A stretch of 50,503 nt of DNA, taken from IMG/VR virus record IMGVR_UViG_3300033567_000007, positions 1-50,503 of that record; one strand, 5' to 3'. This DNA comes from a virus. The notes under the pieces were generated by a model. The model was not told the DNA's origin. It did not search any database and saw only the letters and a program-made list of their open reading frames with translations. A program made the position numbers and the translations under genes. Numbering within the stretch: position 1 is the stretch's first letter; each line of letters opens with the position of its first letter. Shown here one piece after another: positions 15,023 to 24,303 of the stretch.

Positions 15023-17707
15023 ATGCCGGGGAATACCGCTGCGGAACTTCAAATCATCATCAGCGCACAGATTGCACAGGCTCAAGAACAACTGTCTGCG
15101 GTGGGTCGTGAGGCTGGGAAAATGGCTGCAGATCTCCAATCATCGGGCAGTATATCAAGTGAGGCACTAGATGGCGTGAAACGGTCCATTGATGAGCTAA
15201 AGTTAGATATGCAGACGATGCGTGATGCCGTTGTGGGTATCCGCGTGGATGATTCTGCAGCAGTCGCAAAAGCGGAAGAGTTCAAAGCCGAACTTGATAC
15301 GATACCACACGAGAAAGTTGTGGATGTCCGTACGGTCGGTGGCGCAGGTGGAGGATCAGGAGCGTCTGCGGGTGCCGGAGGAGCGGGCGCAGACGCAGCT
15401 GGCGGTGCAGGCATACTCGGACCTGCCATTATGACAGCCTTACCAGCTATTGCACCTCTTGCGGCTGTTACGGCGTCCGCGACAATGGGACTCGCTGGTG
15501 CGTTTGCTGCAGCGTCGGCAGGTGTGGCTGGATTTGCAGTTGTCGCGATCCCAAACATCAAGAGCATCACGACAGCGACTGCAGCAGCGAATGCCGCACA
15601 AATAAAATACAACGAAGCGACGACGAAGGCACAAAAGGCATCCGCGCTCGCGGCACTAAAAAACGCGTATTACGGACTGGACGCCGCACAAGTGCAAGCC
15701 GTTCACTCACTGCAGCAGTTTGAGTCGTTTTTCAAGAGTTTTTCAGGCTCTTTCCAAACACCTGTTCTGGCGGACTTCAACAAGGCGCTTCAAATCGCAA
15801 AATCCCTACTTACGGACATGCGCCCTGTCATCCAAGCTGGCGCGACGGCTATTGGGCAACTCATGGACAGCATGAACAAAGGTCTCAACAGTAGCGGCAT
15901 GAAGACATTCTTTACATGGCTTGCGAACCAAGCGGGTCCAGCGATAACGATGTTCGGTGCCGTATTCGGGAACGTGTTCAGTGGCATGGCATCCCTCTTC
16001 GAAGCGTTCACACCGTCTGTACAGTCCGTGGAATCTGGCCTCGTAAGCATGACGTCCAAGTTTGCCAGTTGGGCGGCGAGCCTTAGCAGCACACAAGGGT
16101 TCAAAGACTTCCTGAACTATGTGAAGACCGAAGGTCCGCAGGTCATGAAATTGATTGGTCAACTTGCGCAACTCGTAGGACGATTACTGGTGGCGATGGC
16201 ACCAGCAGGTGCGGTTGTTCTTAAGATCGTGACCGCCATCGTGAGTTTTACGAACTCAATGCTGAAAGCACACCCGCAGTTAGGGAAACTCGCTGTAGAT
16301 GTGATTGCTGCCGTGGCTGCTTTCAAGCTCCTATCACCCGGCGTTATGGGTGCCATCAACGGCATTAAAGCATTTGGCGCGGGAATTAGTTCAACACTGA
16401 AGTTTGCCAAGGAGTTGCCGACAAGGATTGGCTTGATTGGACTGAAAATGAAAGACATCGGAACGGGTGCGGTGAACGCAGCGAAGTCGGTCGGGTCTTT
16501 CACGGCATCACTGGTCAAAACATCTGCTCAGGCGGTGGCAACCTCCGCGAAGGTAACTGGTCAATTTGTCGCATCCATGGTAAAGTCAGCCTCCCAAGCT
16601 ACTGCTACTGCAGCCGTGTTCACAGGGAAGCTCATTGCATCCATGGTAAAGACAGCAGTTGCCACATCTGTGGCAACTGCAAAAATCGTGGCTCAAGGCG
16701 CTGTTTTTGTAGCCCAGAAGGCCGCTGTCCTCGCGTATACGGTCGCGCAGACAGCGATGACTGTAGCGACAACGATTGCAACCGCGGCGACAACAGCGTT
16801 TGGCGTTGCATTAGACATTGCTACCGGGCCCATTGGAATCATAATTGCTGCATTGGTCGCGCTAGGCGTCGTGATTTATGAGTTGATCAAGCACTGGTCG
16901 ACAGTCAAGGCAGACACTGAGAAAGTGTGGAACGATATCGCCGCGTTCTTCACGAAGATTTGGGGATCAATCACGTCTGGTATATCCAAGGCGTGGAACG
17001 CCATCGTCAATTTCTTCAAGAAATATGGCGCAGACATCCTCGCAGCTCTAACGGGACCCATCGGCATCCTTGTCCTCGAACTAGTCAAACACTGGTCTAC
17101 CATCACTTCAGATGCGACTAAGGCGTGGAATGCGCTCGTGTCTGGAATCAAATCGATTATCAGTACCGTGGTAGACACTGTTGAGAAGCCTTTTAACGCC
17201 ATTGGTCAGTTCTTTACAAACCTCGCCAGCGAAGCGCTCCAGTGGGGAAGCAACTTGATTGGCAATTTTGTAAGAGGGATTACAAACGCGATTGGTGCTG
17301 TAAAAAATGCTATTGGTAGGGTTGTATCGGCTATTGCAGGCCCGTTGGCTCACCATTCTCCGGCGGAAGAGGGTGTCCTAAGTACCGATGATCAATGGAT
17401 GCCAAACATGATGAACATGTTCGTGCAGGGCATTCAACAAGGGATTCCAAAAGTACAGGCCGCACTCAATCAGGTGATGGCACCAGCTCAGAATATGCTT
17501 GGCGAACTGTCGGTTAATGCCTCCGCTACGCACTCGCTCACGCAATCATGGCCCGCGTCCGCAGTTCCTGCCAGCGCTGGCGGTGGAGGTATCGTTATCC
17601 ACCAACTCAACGTCACTGGCAACGTCACGCGGAACGAAGAGGAACTAGCGAATAAAGTCGCAAGTACGATCCAAAAGAAGCTCAGCATGCGAACACAACT
17701 CAGTTAA
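15023..17707 (+). CDS. Tail tape measure protein
   Basis: 894 residues, ATG after GGAGGTGAT. Coiled-coil N terminus, then a Gly/Ala-rich stretch (about residues 110-175), then long Ala/Val-rich membrane-like segments (MTALPAIAPLAAVTASA, TGPIGIIIAALVALGVVIYEL). A repeated module TGPIGI...KHWSTI occurs twice around residues 610 and 675. A conserved-looking end segment HHSPAEEGVL fits tape measure proteins. No lytic transglycosylase or peptidase domain is visible. By the usual 0.15 nm per residue rule the tail would be about 130 nm. Confidence 0.9.
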   Translation: MPGNTAAELQIIISAQIAQAQEQLSAVGREAGKMAADLQSSGSISSEALDGVKRSIDELKLDMQTMRDAVVGIRVDDSAAVAKAEEFKAELDTIPHEKVVDVRTVGGAGGGSGASAGAGGAGADAAGGAGILGPAIMTALPAIAPLAAVTASATMGLAGAFAAASAGVAGFAVVAIPNIKSITTATAAANAAQIKYNEATTKAQKASALAALKNAYYGLDAAQVQAVHSLQQFESFFKSFSGSFQTPVLADFNKALQIAKSLLTDMRPVIQAGATAIGQLMDSMNKGLNSSGMKTFFTWLANQAGPAITMFGAVFGNVFSGMASLFEAFTPSVQSVESGLVSMTSKFASWAASLSSTQGFKDFLNYVKTEGPQVMKLIGQLAQLVGRLLVAMAPAGAVVLKIVTAIVSFTNSMLKAHPQLGKLAVDVIAAVAAFKLLSPGVMGAINGIKAFGAGISSTLKFAKELPTRIGLIGLKMKDIGTGAVNAAKSVGSFTASLVKTSAQAVATSAKVTGQFVASMVKSASQATATAAVFTGKLIASMVKTAVATSVATAKIVAQGAVFVAQKAAVLAYTVAQTAMTVATTIATAATTAFGVALDIATGPIGIIIAALVALGVVIYELIKHWSTVKADTEKVWNDIAAFFTKIWGSITSGISKAWNAIVNFFKKYGADILAALTGPIGILVLELVKHWSTITSDATKAWNALVSGIKSIISTVVDTVEKPFNAIGQFFTNLASEALQWGSNLIGNFVRGITNAIGAVKNAIGRVVSAIAGPLAHHSPAEEGVLSTDDQWMPNMMNMFVQGIQQGIPKVQAALNQVMAPAQNMLGELSVNASATHSLTQSWPASAVPASAGGGGIVIHQLNVTGNVTRNEEELANKVASTIQKKLSMRTQLS

Positions 17708-17721
17708 GGATGGTGGTGTCA

Positions 17722-19014
17722 ATGGCGATACAGATCCTATCCAATGGCGTTGACATCACCAAGTATTGTGATCTGGAATCTCTCCAGATTCAAGAGGACG
17801 TGTTGAACGACCAGTGGCAAATGACCGTCAATGTGACCATACCTTCCGCTCAGCGCCCGCGTGTAAACACAACAGTTAAAGTTCTAAATGGTGCCAGTCT
17901 GGAATTTGCGGGATTGTGGGCGACCAACCCAGAGTATCAGATTGATCCGCAGACGTTCCAGTATGAAGCAACCGCCGCGAATTACAAACAATGGTTTGAT
18001 CGACATCTGGTCGCGGAATTTTACCCGCAGCAAAATGCAGATGCAATCGTGAAATCTATCGTCAATGCGTATTGTCCGGGATTCACTACGAACCATGTAC
18101 AGAGCGCCCCGGAGGTAGCGCCGCAGAATCTTGATTACAAAGCGCCAAGCAGTTCAATTAAGGATTTAGCAAATCTACTGGCTTGGAGTTCCTATATAGA
18201 CTACGAAAAAGACATTCATTTTTACCTGGCCGAATCAATCCCTTCTCCGCTTCCGAGCAACACACTGAACGTAGATACTGACTTGGAAAACTACGGGGAC
18301 CTTGTTTTGGAAGAGAACGGCACACAGGTCAAAAACCGTATCATCGCCAAAGAGTTTTACGTGATGAGCGACGTAGAAGTTCCAATTTACATAGTGGCCG
18401 ATGGCCAGAACAACACATTCCCGTTGCCACAAATGCCGGCGGGAACGAGTAGCAAATACATCACAATTTACGTGGCTGGCGACAAGTACACACCAAAAGC
18501 AGATGTGGCGGCTGGATTGCCCGGTCAACCAGGCGCGGCAGGCAACGACTACGCGTATGTCAGCATCACGAATCGCACAGTGAGGTTCGACACAACACCC
18601 ACCAACGGTACAGTCATAAGCGGGTCCATGTATTACAAGTACCAACCCATCTACGTGCAAGACGATCCGACACTTATCCAACAGCAGGCAGCCCTTGAAG
18701 GCACGGATGGCATATACGAGTACGCCGTGTCTGACCCGCGGATGAGTGGCGACGACACAAGTCTTGCACAGGCTCGCACGGGTTACCTACTCGCTAAGTA
18801 CGGCACTCCCAATCTCACCGGGACGTACACAAGCTATCTGCAAGGATGGCGTGCTGGGCAGTCATTCCGTCTTAAGAGTGACCTCCGCATGGGTGGGGTC
18901 GATCAGACGATGTATGTTGCGCAGTGCACGAAGACAATTGTTAACCATCAGCAAGGTGGGGATCCATTGATCACCTACACACTCACAATCAGCGACCGCC
19001 CATTCATCTTCTGA
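17722..19014 (+). CDS. Tail hub/baseplate protein
   Basis: ATG 17722 behind GGTGGTG (ATG 17710 is in frame but inside that stretch). 430 residues. The opening IQILSNGVDITKYCDLESLQI and the middle (EYQIDPQTFQYEATAANYKQWF, SIKDLANLLAWSSYIDYEKDI, read in pieces) resemble siphovirus baseplate hub proteins. The domain SDPRMSGDDTSLAQARTGYLLAKYG near residue 350 is shared by such hubs. It follows the tape measure directly; no separate distal tail protein is recognisable. Confidence 0.65.
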   Translation: MAIQILSNGVDITKYCDLESLQIQEDVLNDQWQMTVNVTIPSAQRPRVNTTVKVLNGASLEFAGLWATNPEYQIDPQTFQYEATAANYKQWFDRHLVAEFYPQQNADAIVKSIVNAYCPGFTTNHVQSAPEVAPQNLDYKAPSSSIKDLANLLAWSSYIDYEKDIHFYLAESIPSPLPSNTLNVDTDLENYGDLVLEENGTQVKNRIIAKEFYVMSDVEVPIYIVADGQNNTFPLPQMPAGTSSKYITIYVAGDKYTPKADVAAGLPGQPGAAGNDYAYVSITNRTVRFDTTPTNGTVISGSMYYKYQPIYVQDDPTLIQQQAALEGTDGIYEYAVSDPRMSGDDTSLAQARTGYLLAKYGTPNLTGTYTSYLQGWRAGQSFRLKSDLRMGGVDQTMYVAQCTKTIVNHQQGGDPLITYTLTISDRPFIF

Positions 19015-19027
19015 GGAGGTATGCCAT

Positions 19028-19297
19028 GTGGCGACGGATCGCTCAGGTGTCTATTATCAGCAACTTCAGCAGTTCGATCAAAAAGCCAGCCCCCAACCCG
19101 CTAGTGAGAATACGCAGGTTCAAAAAGTGGCGGCTCCAACAGACAGCACGTCGGTGAGCGATTCCAATCTTGTGACAGTCACGGTCTCGAGTGGGAGGCC
19201 GTTTCTTTATGGGCACGCAAAATACGGGCAAGCAGAGTATGGGTGGCCAACGTTGGCTTCTCTCACGCTGTTCCCAGTGATATTGGAGGGTGACTAA
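19028..19297 (+). CDS. Small baseplate-region protein
   Basis: GTG 19028, 89 residues, preceded by GAGGAGGT. A low-complexity start (QQLQQF ... SPQPASENTQ) is followed by a beta segment (LVTVTVSSGRPFLYGHAKYGQAEYG). The GHAKYGQAEYG element looks like a short tail-side repeat. Unrecognised, but in a tight run of tail genes. Confidence 0.6.
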   Translation: MATDRSGVYYQQLQQFDQKASPQPASENTQVQKVAAPTDSTSVSDSNLVTVTVSSGRPFLYGHAKYGQAEYGWPTLASLTLFPVILEGD

Positions 19298-19298
19298 T

Positions 19299-20126
19299 AT
19301 GCCAAACATACCGTCAGCCGGTAATGTGTACGGTATTGGTGCTACCGTTGGAGCAGGGACGTATCCTGTTTTCGGGAGCAAGGATAGTGCAGGTAACCTT
19401 GTGACGCCATTCGGCAACTTTGTGTGGAATCCGAATCTGGGTGCAAGTGGCTTGTGGGTGCCATGGCCTGTTGACGCAAACGGAAACCCGCAAGTGTCGC
19501 TATCTGGCAGTAGTGTTGTAGGTATTGCAGATGGCGGTAATAACGCGGAAATTAGTCAGTTTGGTAGTAGTGATGGATTAGGCGTAACACACGAAACATT
19601 TCTGACAGCGTCATGGGCATTTATCTACGGTACGGCAGGATGGGATAGATTGCATTCTGCTGACAATATGGCGGGTTTTGGGTCAACAGGAAAATACACA
19701 ATCCCTACTGTTCCATATCTCTATAACGGTACAACTTTTGACATACAGCAAGCCAACACCCAAGGCACACTCCTAGCGAGTGCGGCGAGAACTGCAACGA
19801 CTTTAAGCGCGAATCAAATAAACTACAACGGTAAAGGGGTTATCTTTACTCTGAATATAACCGCCGCAAGCGGGACAGGGGGTTTAACGATTGTCCTTCA
19901 CGGTGTAGACCCGATTAGTGGACTTAACTATGACCTGAATACCGCCGCGGCGGCAATTACAGCGCAGGGTGAATATGCGTTCGTGTTTTATCCGGGTGCA
20001 AGCGGGACATCCACATATATCAAACAGACAAATTCTATTGTCCTGCCTAGGACATGGAACATAGGCGTGGGAGCTGGAGATTCTTCATCTTACACATATT
20101 CCGTAGGATACCAGCTCATCAACTAA
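19299..20126 (+). CDS. Tail/fibre protein with beta-sandwich domain
   Basis: ATG 19299 eight bases after TTGGAGGG. 275 residues, Gly/Thr/Ser/Asn-rich. The second half (TLLASAARTATTLSANQINY, GVIFTLNITAASGTGGLTIVL, YAFVFYPGASG) is a repeated-strand sandwich of the type seen in virion decoration and fibre proteins. It probably faces the host. No catalytic motif is seen. Confidence 0.65.
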   Translation: MPNIPSAGNVYGIGATVGAGTYPVFGSKDSAGNLVTPFGNFVWNPNLGASGLWVPWPVDANGNPQVSLSGSSVVGIADGGNNAEISQFGSSDGLGVTHETFLTASWAFIYGTAGWDRLHSADNMAGFGSTGKYTIPTVPYLYNGTTFDIQQANTQGTLLASAARTATTLSANQINYNGKGVIFTLNITAASGTGGLTIVLHGVDPISGLNYDLNTAAAAITAQGEYAFVFYPGASGTSTYIKQTNSIVLPRTWNIGVGAGDSSSYTYSVGYQLIN

Positions 20127-20142
20127 AGGGGGCGGAAAACAC

Positions 20143-20439
20143 ATGACCATGCAATTCTTATCCGCAACTACAGACGCGCAGGGCATCCATTACTCTGTGT
20201 GGCTTGATACAACAAAAACTGACGCAGGAGGTCAACCCGATTCAACATATGTTAAAAGCTACGATTGGGCACCATGTCCGATGGATCCCGATGGTACACC
20301 AAACTGGGAAGGTGGTGCATCGGCATACGAGCAAATGACGCTTGACGAAGTCAAGTTACTCGCCCAAGCAGACCTCCATGCCATGACCGCACCAACTCCA
20401 GCACCAACAAATTTGTCAGTTCACGGCACAACGTTTTAG
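20143..20439 (+). CDS. Small tail-fibre-region protein
   Basis: 98 residues, ATG 20143 behind AAAGGGGGCGG. Content: QFLSATTDAQGIHYSVWLD, then an acidic helix (YEQMTLDEVKLLAQADLHAM) and a Pro/Thr tail. Such proteins often follow fibre genes. It ends just before the structured leader of the recombinase gene. Confidence 0.6.
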   Translation: MTMQFLSATTDAQGIHYSVWLDTTKTDAGGQPDSTYVKSYDWAPCPMDPDGTPNWEGGASAYEQMTLDEVKLLAQADLHAMTAPTPAPTNLSVHGTTF

Positions 20440-20455
20440 CCACTTTCGGGTGCAA

Positions 20456-20630
20456 ATGCGGCATCCAAAAGTCGCTAACTCACGGGACTGCGACGGTTTG
20501 ACGCATGGGTGACAAAGGGGTATTTTGAATATGCAGGCTAGGTTGGCCTCATGAACCAACCGAAACGCGTCTAGGGGCGCGGCCTGCTCGCCGCAAGGCG
20601 ATACCCTAGGAAAACACCTACCCTAGGAGG
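20456..20630 (+). ncRNA. Structured leader upstream of the Xer-like recombinase
   Basis: The 198 bases between the fibre gene and the recombinase hold no gene but many pairings. ATGCG (20456-20460) pairs with CGCAT (20502-20506) around GTCGC/GCGAC (20471-20475, 20490-20494). GGTTGG (20541-20546) pairs with CCAACC (20556-20561). CTAGGG (20571-20576) pairs with CCCTAG (20604-20609), enclosing a CGCC-GCAA-GGCG tetraloop hairpin. A second CCCTAG (20621-20626) overlaps the AGGAGG ribosome site. CTAGGG could pair with either copy, so the leader could switch translation on and off. It could equally be DNA target sites (CCTAGG is palindromic). No known riboswitch class was recognised. Confidence 0.5.
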
Positions 20631-20637
20631 TCATACC

Positions 20638-21480
20638 ATGCGTCTGTCCGAAGCTTCTTCGTCTTATCTGTTACAGTTGGAGCAAGAACGTTACTCGCCA
20701 TGCACTGTCAAGGCTTACCGGATTCAACTCAACCTTCTTGCTCGTGATCTCGATGACATGGAAATCGACGTTGTCACGCTCCAACACCTGCGCGAACACT
20801 TATCGCATCACGGGCACCTAAAGCCATCCAGCATGGCGCACAAAGTTAAGAGCGTTCGAAATCTCTTCCGGTGGCTTGTTGAGGAAGAGTATTTGGTGCG
20901 TAATCCATCGCTCAAGTTAAAGGAACCTAAACAGGGTGAGCGTGTGCCAAAAGCACTGACGGTTGACGAGATTGAGGAATTGCGCGAAGCATGTCAGTCA
21001 CCACTCGAACACGCATTGCTTGAATTTTTCTTCGCGACAGGTTGTCGGCTATCTGAGGTGCAATCATTGAATCGCAACGCAATCGATTGGAATCGTAAGG
21101 CGGTCGTCGTGATGGGTAAAGGCTCGAAGGAACGAGAGGTGTACTTCGGTGCTAAGGCAGCGGTTTGGATGCGTAGATACCTCAACGTACGGAAAGATGC
21201 AGATATGGCGCTGTTTGTGACGGTAAACAAGCCGCATCGTATTGGCATTCACCGTATCCAATGCATTTTCAAACAGATCGCAGAACGATGTGGGCTCGCG
21301 GAGAAGGTTTCCCCACACAAGTTCAGACATTCGTTAGCCACGACATTGCTAAATCAGGGTGCGCCAATAGCGGCAGTGCAGAGTTTGCTTGGCCACTCCA
21401 AACCGGAAACGACGCAAGTGTACGCGAAATTAAGCGGCGCATCCAGACAGCAAGCCTACAATCGGTACTTCGTTCAGTAA
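20638..21480 (+). CDS. Xer-like tyrosine recombinase inside the tail region
   Basis: 280 residues, ATG eight bases after AGGAGG. N-terminal SAM-like core-binding domain (residues 1-95), then the catalytic domain with R137 (TGCRLSEV), K161/K164 (MGKGSKER), H227 and R230 (HKFRHSLAT), H253 (LLGHSKPETT) and nucleophile Y262. All active-site residues are present. It looks like XerC/XerD or IntS enzymes that cut and join DNA at short inverted sites. The phage has a separate serine integrase, so this enzyme probably does something else: tail-gene rearrangement, multimer resolution, or its own mobility. It is followed by a strong terminator. Confidence 0.88.
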   Translation: MRLSEASSSYLLQLEQERYSPCTVKAYRIQLNLLARDLDDMEIDVVTLQHLREHLSHHGHLKPSSMAHKVKSVRNLFRWLVEEEYLVRNPSLKLKEPKQGERVPKALTVDEIEELREACQSPLEHALLEFFFATGCRLSEVQSLNRNAIDWNRKAVVVMGKGSKEREVYFGAKAAVWMRRYLNVRKDADMALFVTVNKPHRIGIHRIQCIFKQIAERCGLAEKVSPHKFRHSLATTLLNQGAPIAAVQSLLGHSKPETTQVYAKLSGASRQQAYNRYFVQ

Positions 21481-21496
21481 CCACGCATCAAAAACT

Positions 21497-21523
21497 AAGG
21501 CCGTCCTCCGGGGTGGCCTTTTT
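21497..21523 (+). terminator. Rho-independent terminator after the recombinase
   Basis: AAGGCC (21497-21502) pairs with GGCCTT (21515-21520), with an inner CC/GG pair around TCCG, followed by TTT. It isolates the recombinase from the fibre genes downstream. Confidence 0.75.
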
Positions 21524-21539
21524 GATTGGAGGGGCTCAT

Positions 21540-22022
21540 ATGCAAACTGTCCTAGATGACGTTATCCGCACGCGGGGCCCGGTGCAATGGATACTGCGAG
21601 ATAAGCACGGCAGATTCGTCAAACGCGGGTTCGGTCGTACATACAACAAGACGAACAACAATGCCCTGTCAGCTCTCGCACAATTTGCAATAGGTGCGTC
21701 TCCGGCGTATCCGACACAGATGCAACTCGGTACAGGTACTGGCACACCATCTGCAACGGATCCCGGCCTATTTACCGCTGCACCTGGAACCGAAATCCCC
21801 ATCACGAATTGGAGTGTATATCAATCTTTTTATGCACAGTATCTCGCTTACTGGGGATCAACGACTCCACCGGGTAACTACAGTGAGGCTGTGTTGCTTG
21901 ACCAAAACGGATTGTGCTGGGCACACGTATTGTTGCAAACGTCAGCGAATCAGCCGTATGTACCGGTGCAGTCCGGACAGACGCTGACCATCCTCTGGAA
22001 GTTACAGTTACTCGGGAATTGA
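21540..22022 (+). CDS. Fibre/baseplate-region protein
   Basis: ATG 21540 behind GGAGGGG; upstream codons in this frame belong to the recombinase gene. 160 residues. The opening (VIRTRGPVQWILRDKHGRFVKRGFG, read in pieces) resembles short phage tail proteins that start with an extracted host-facing strand. The beta-rich rest (TGTGTPSATDPGLF, WGSTTPPGNYSEAVLLDQNG) fits a virion appendage. No enzyme motif. Confidence 0.6.
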   Translation: MQTVLDDVIRTRGPVQWILRDKHGRFVKRGFGRTYNKTNNNALSALAQFAIGASPAYPTQMQLGTGTGTPSATDPGLFTAAPGTEIPITNWSVYQSFYAQYLAYWGSTTPPGNYSEAVLLDQNGLCWAHVLLQTSANQPYVPVQSGQTLTILWKLQLLGN

Positions 22023-22033
22023 GGTGATATTGA

Positions 22034-23113
22034 GTGGGATTTGTAAGGCCGACTGACACACCAGGACAAGCATTGAACGTCATCTATGCTGAACACATCG
22101 CGCAACTCGTTAATGTCCTCACAGGGCAGCGGGACGCAGGTGCCATGTTCTTGCTCGCGCCGATTGGAGCACCGACTACAGCCCCATCGATTACACTCTC
22201 AACTGGATCCATGACCGGATCGTATCAGTGGGGTACGTACTGGATTAGTGGGATAGAGGATGGCACCGGCACATTCAGCATCACAGGCCGCACAACACCG
22301 AGCCCATATAGCACCGCGCAGACATTGGCGAGCCAACAAGGTACTGTGAGTATTGCTGGTGAGACTGTGCCTACCGGAGTCGTTGGGTGGGGCATTGTGC
22401 GCAACCATGCGGGGGGCGCCACATGGTACGAGGTGCCAGGAAGTGAACAATTTGCAAATGGAGTAGGCTCGATGCCGACAACGTATGTGGATGACGTGGC
22501 GGACACGAGTCTTGTAACACCAGCACCGGCCACGAACACAACAGGCACGTCGTTGTCGGGGGCTATCGACGCATTGACGCTCGGAGGCCTTCCATCTACC
22601 GACTACCTCCGCACAGACGCTGGAGCAGGTGCACAGACGGTAGCAGATGCGGTGACGTTTGCGAGTGGCGTGTCGAATGCTTCCGGTCAACTTGGATCAG
22701 CATCCGGTACATGGACACCTGCAAGCGGGAGTTTGAACGTCGCGGTCGGCACGGTGATCAATTTAGCGGCTGTGCCAAGTGGGGCGAAGATGTATCAAAC
22801 CATTGATACAACCGGTCATTATTCGACGATGGGATACTACACATCAAACGGAATCATGACACCAGCTGGCGCGGCAGGTGTTTACTCGTATGTAAACCAA
22901 GATTTAATTCTGCCGTATTGGGCAAATGGAATCAGTAGTACGACTGGAACAGCATCTGGATTGTCAAATTTCGCCCCAACTCATGTCTATGACGGCTCGT
23001 ACCAAACGGACGGATACTTCCAAATAAACAACGGTTACCTACAATTTGTCACAACATCCGCGACGTCACCAATTTCCGCGAATTCATCCACTGTCCGTTG
23101 GGGGGTCGCATAA
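22034..23113 (+). CDS. Tail fibre-like protein
   Basis: GTG 22034 after GAGGTGAT. 359 residues, low in charge and rich in Gly, Thr, Ser, Ala. A short N-terminal adaptor (VRPTDTPGQALNVIYAEHI) is followed by many strands and a segment IDALTLGGLPSTDYLRTDA that is typical of repeated fibre shafts. It likely binds the host surface. The C-terminal end may be the receptor-binding tip. Confidence 0.7.
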   Translation: MGFVRPTDTPGQALNVIYAEHIAQLVNVLTGQRDAGAMFLLAPIGAPTTAPSITLSTGSMTGSYQWGTYWISGIEDGTGTFSITGRTTPSPYSTAQTLASQQGTVSIAGETVPTGVVGWGIVRNHAGGATWYEVPGSEQFANGVGSMPTTYVDDVADTSLVTPAPATNTTGTSLSGAIDALTLGGLPSTDYLRTDAGAGAQTVADAVTFASGVSNASGQLGSASGTWTPASGSLNVAVGTVINLAAVPSGAKMYQTIDTTGHYSTMGYYTSNGIMTPAGAAGVYSYVNQDLILPYWANGISSTTGTASGLSNFAPTHVYDGSYQTDGYFQINNGYLQFVTTSATSPISANSSTVRWGVA

Positions 23114-23700
23114 TGTACTATTGGCTAATCACAAATGACACAACGGGTGCAATCGGCACAGGGTCAAGCACACACCTACCGGACAACTCTCTCGCGCTTA
23201 GTGGGTTCTCGTTTCTCGGTCCGTACGATGACTCAGGTAACAAGATGGACTCTGCGACACAGACAGTCTTTGACACACCGCAAGCGTGGCTATATCAGGG
23301 TGGCAACTTCGTCGCGAATCCATCATACAACGCGAATGCTATTGCACTTGCAAATGCCAAGACCGTACAGACAGCGGCGATCAACTCAGCCTACGCCAGC
23401 GCAATGGCCGCAGGCTTTGCATCCTCGGCAGATGGTACAGCACGCACATACGATGCAAGCCCTGAATCGTTGCAAGAATTAGGATGGGTACGACCTGTTC
23501 CACAAGCAAGCTACCCGACGACAGGTTTACCTGCAAAACTGATTGACGGAACACATATTCCGCTCAGTTATGCACAGATGCAACAGCTTATTTCAGACGG
23601 TCAGACATTCTTCATGGTGAACAAAGGAAAGAAAGTTGGGTATCTTAACGCGATCATTTCAGCGTCAACAGTAGCAGAGGTGCAATCCGCGACATGGTGA
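23113..23700 (+). CDS. DUF4376-like tail fibre assembly protein
   Basis: ATG 23113 coupled to the previous stop (TAATG), preceded by a G-rich ribosome site. 195 residues. The central segment AAINSAYASAMAAGFASSA and the end (FFMVNKGKKVGYLNAIISAS, STVAEVQSATW) match the DUF4376 pattern found at the end of fibre clusters. It is thought to be a virion or fibre-associated protein. Confidence 0.65.
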   Translation: MYYWLITNDTTGAIGTGSSTHLPDNSLALSGFSFLGPYDDSGNKMDSATQTVFDTPQAWLYQGGNFVANPSYNANAIALANAKTVQTAAINSAYASAMAAGFASSADGTARTYDASPESLQELGWVRPVPQASYPTTGLPAKLIDGTHIPLSYAQMQQLISDGQTFFMVNKGKKVGYLNAIISASTVAEVQSATW

Positions 23701-23730
23701 AAGTACCTAAAACCGCATAGCAAGCGACAC

Positions 23731-23754
23731 AAGCGCCGATGATGGCGCTTTTTT
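23731..23754 (+). terminator. Strong terminator at the end of the tail region
   Basis: AAGCGCC (23731-23737), loop GATGAT, GGCGCTT (23744-23750), TTTT. It marks the boundary between virion and lysis modules. Confidence 0.88.
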
Positions 23755-23776
23755 CATGTCCATAGGAGGTGAGATT

Positions 23777-24292
23777 ATGTCCGGCGTCACTTGCAGGCCC
23801 GGAGATTTACTGTTCTACTTCGATGCTTTGGGCCTCGAACGCCTTATACAGCTCGGAGAGGACTTGGAGAAACACTCTGATGGACCGTGGCCGTATCACT
23901 GTGCGATTGCGCTCAACTCTACCGAGAAGCTCGAGGCTGACTTCTGGGACACCGCCGTCAACCCGATTACCGATGGGCGCCCTTATGTCGTCTGCCGGCC
24001 GCCGTATCCCGACGCCGTAAAGCTTGCTCGAGCGCTCCAATGGGGTCGTGGTCGTGTTGGTCGACTTTACGGCTGGGTCGGCATCACCGACCAGGGGCTA
24101 AGGGACCTGTCGGGTGGTCGTCTACACATGCCGCGCTGGTTTATTGAGTGGGTGGACAAGCTGTGGCCGTACTGCTCGACGCTGGTAGAGTCCATCGTAT
24201 CCCGCGCCGGGGTCCATGACATCCCGGAGTGGCCGCCTCCGTCTCCCGCGGATTGTTGGCTGGAGTTGCGAAGCTATCAACTACACGAATGA
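23777..24292 (+). CDS. Permuted NlpC/P60 (YiiX-like) cysteine hydrolase
   Basis: ATG 23777 after GGAGGTGA. 171 residues. GDLLFYFDALGLERLIQ, then H41 in PYHCAIAL, E54 in KLEADF, and C133 in WPYCSTLVES: the H...E...C order of circularly permuted NlpC/P60 enzymes (YiiX/LRAT-like). Family members cleave peptide or acyl bonds, including peptidoglycan peptides. First gene after the tail terminator and before the XhlA-like gene, so a lysis or cell-wall role is plausible. No signal peptide is seen. It could also act inside the host. Confidence 0.65.
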   Translation: MSGVTCRPGDLLFYFDALGLERLIQLGEDLEKHSDGPWPYHCAIALNSTEKLEADFWDTAVNPITDGRPYVVCRPPYPDAVKLARALQWGRGRVGRLYGWVGITDQGLRDLSGGRLHMPRWFIEWVDKLWPYCSTLVESIVSRAGVHDIPEWPPPSPADCWLELRSYQLHE

Positions 24293-24303
24293 GGGGTGAT
24301 CCG

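Noticed and set aside
20440-20637. Known riboswitch or group I intron
   Set aside because: Key conserved blocks of c-di-GMP, cobalamin and group I elements were looked for and not found.
20638-21480. Tyrosine recombinase as the phage integrase
   Set aside because: It is far from the repressor, and a complete serine integrase lies in the lysogeny region; a second role is more likely, though not excluded.
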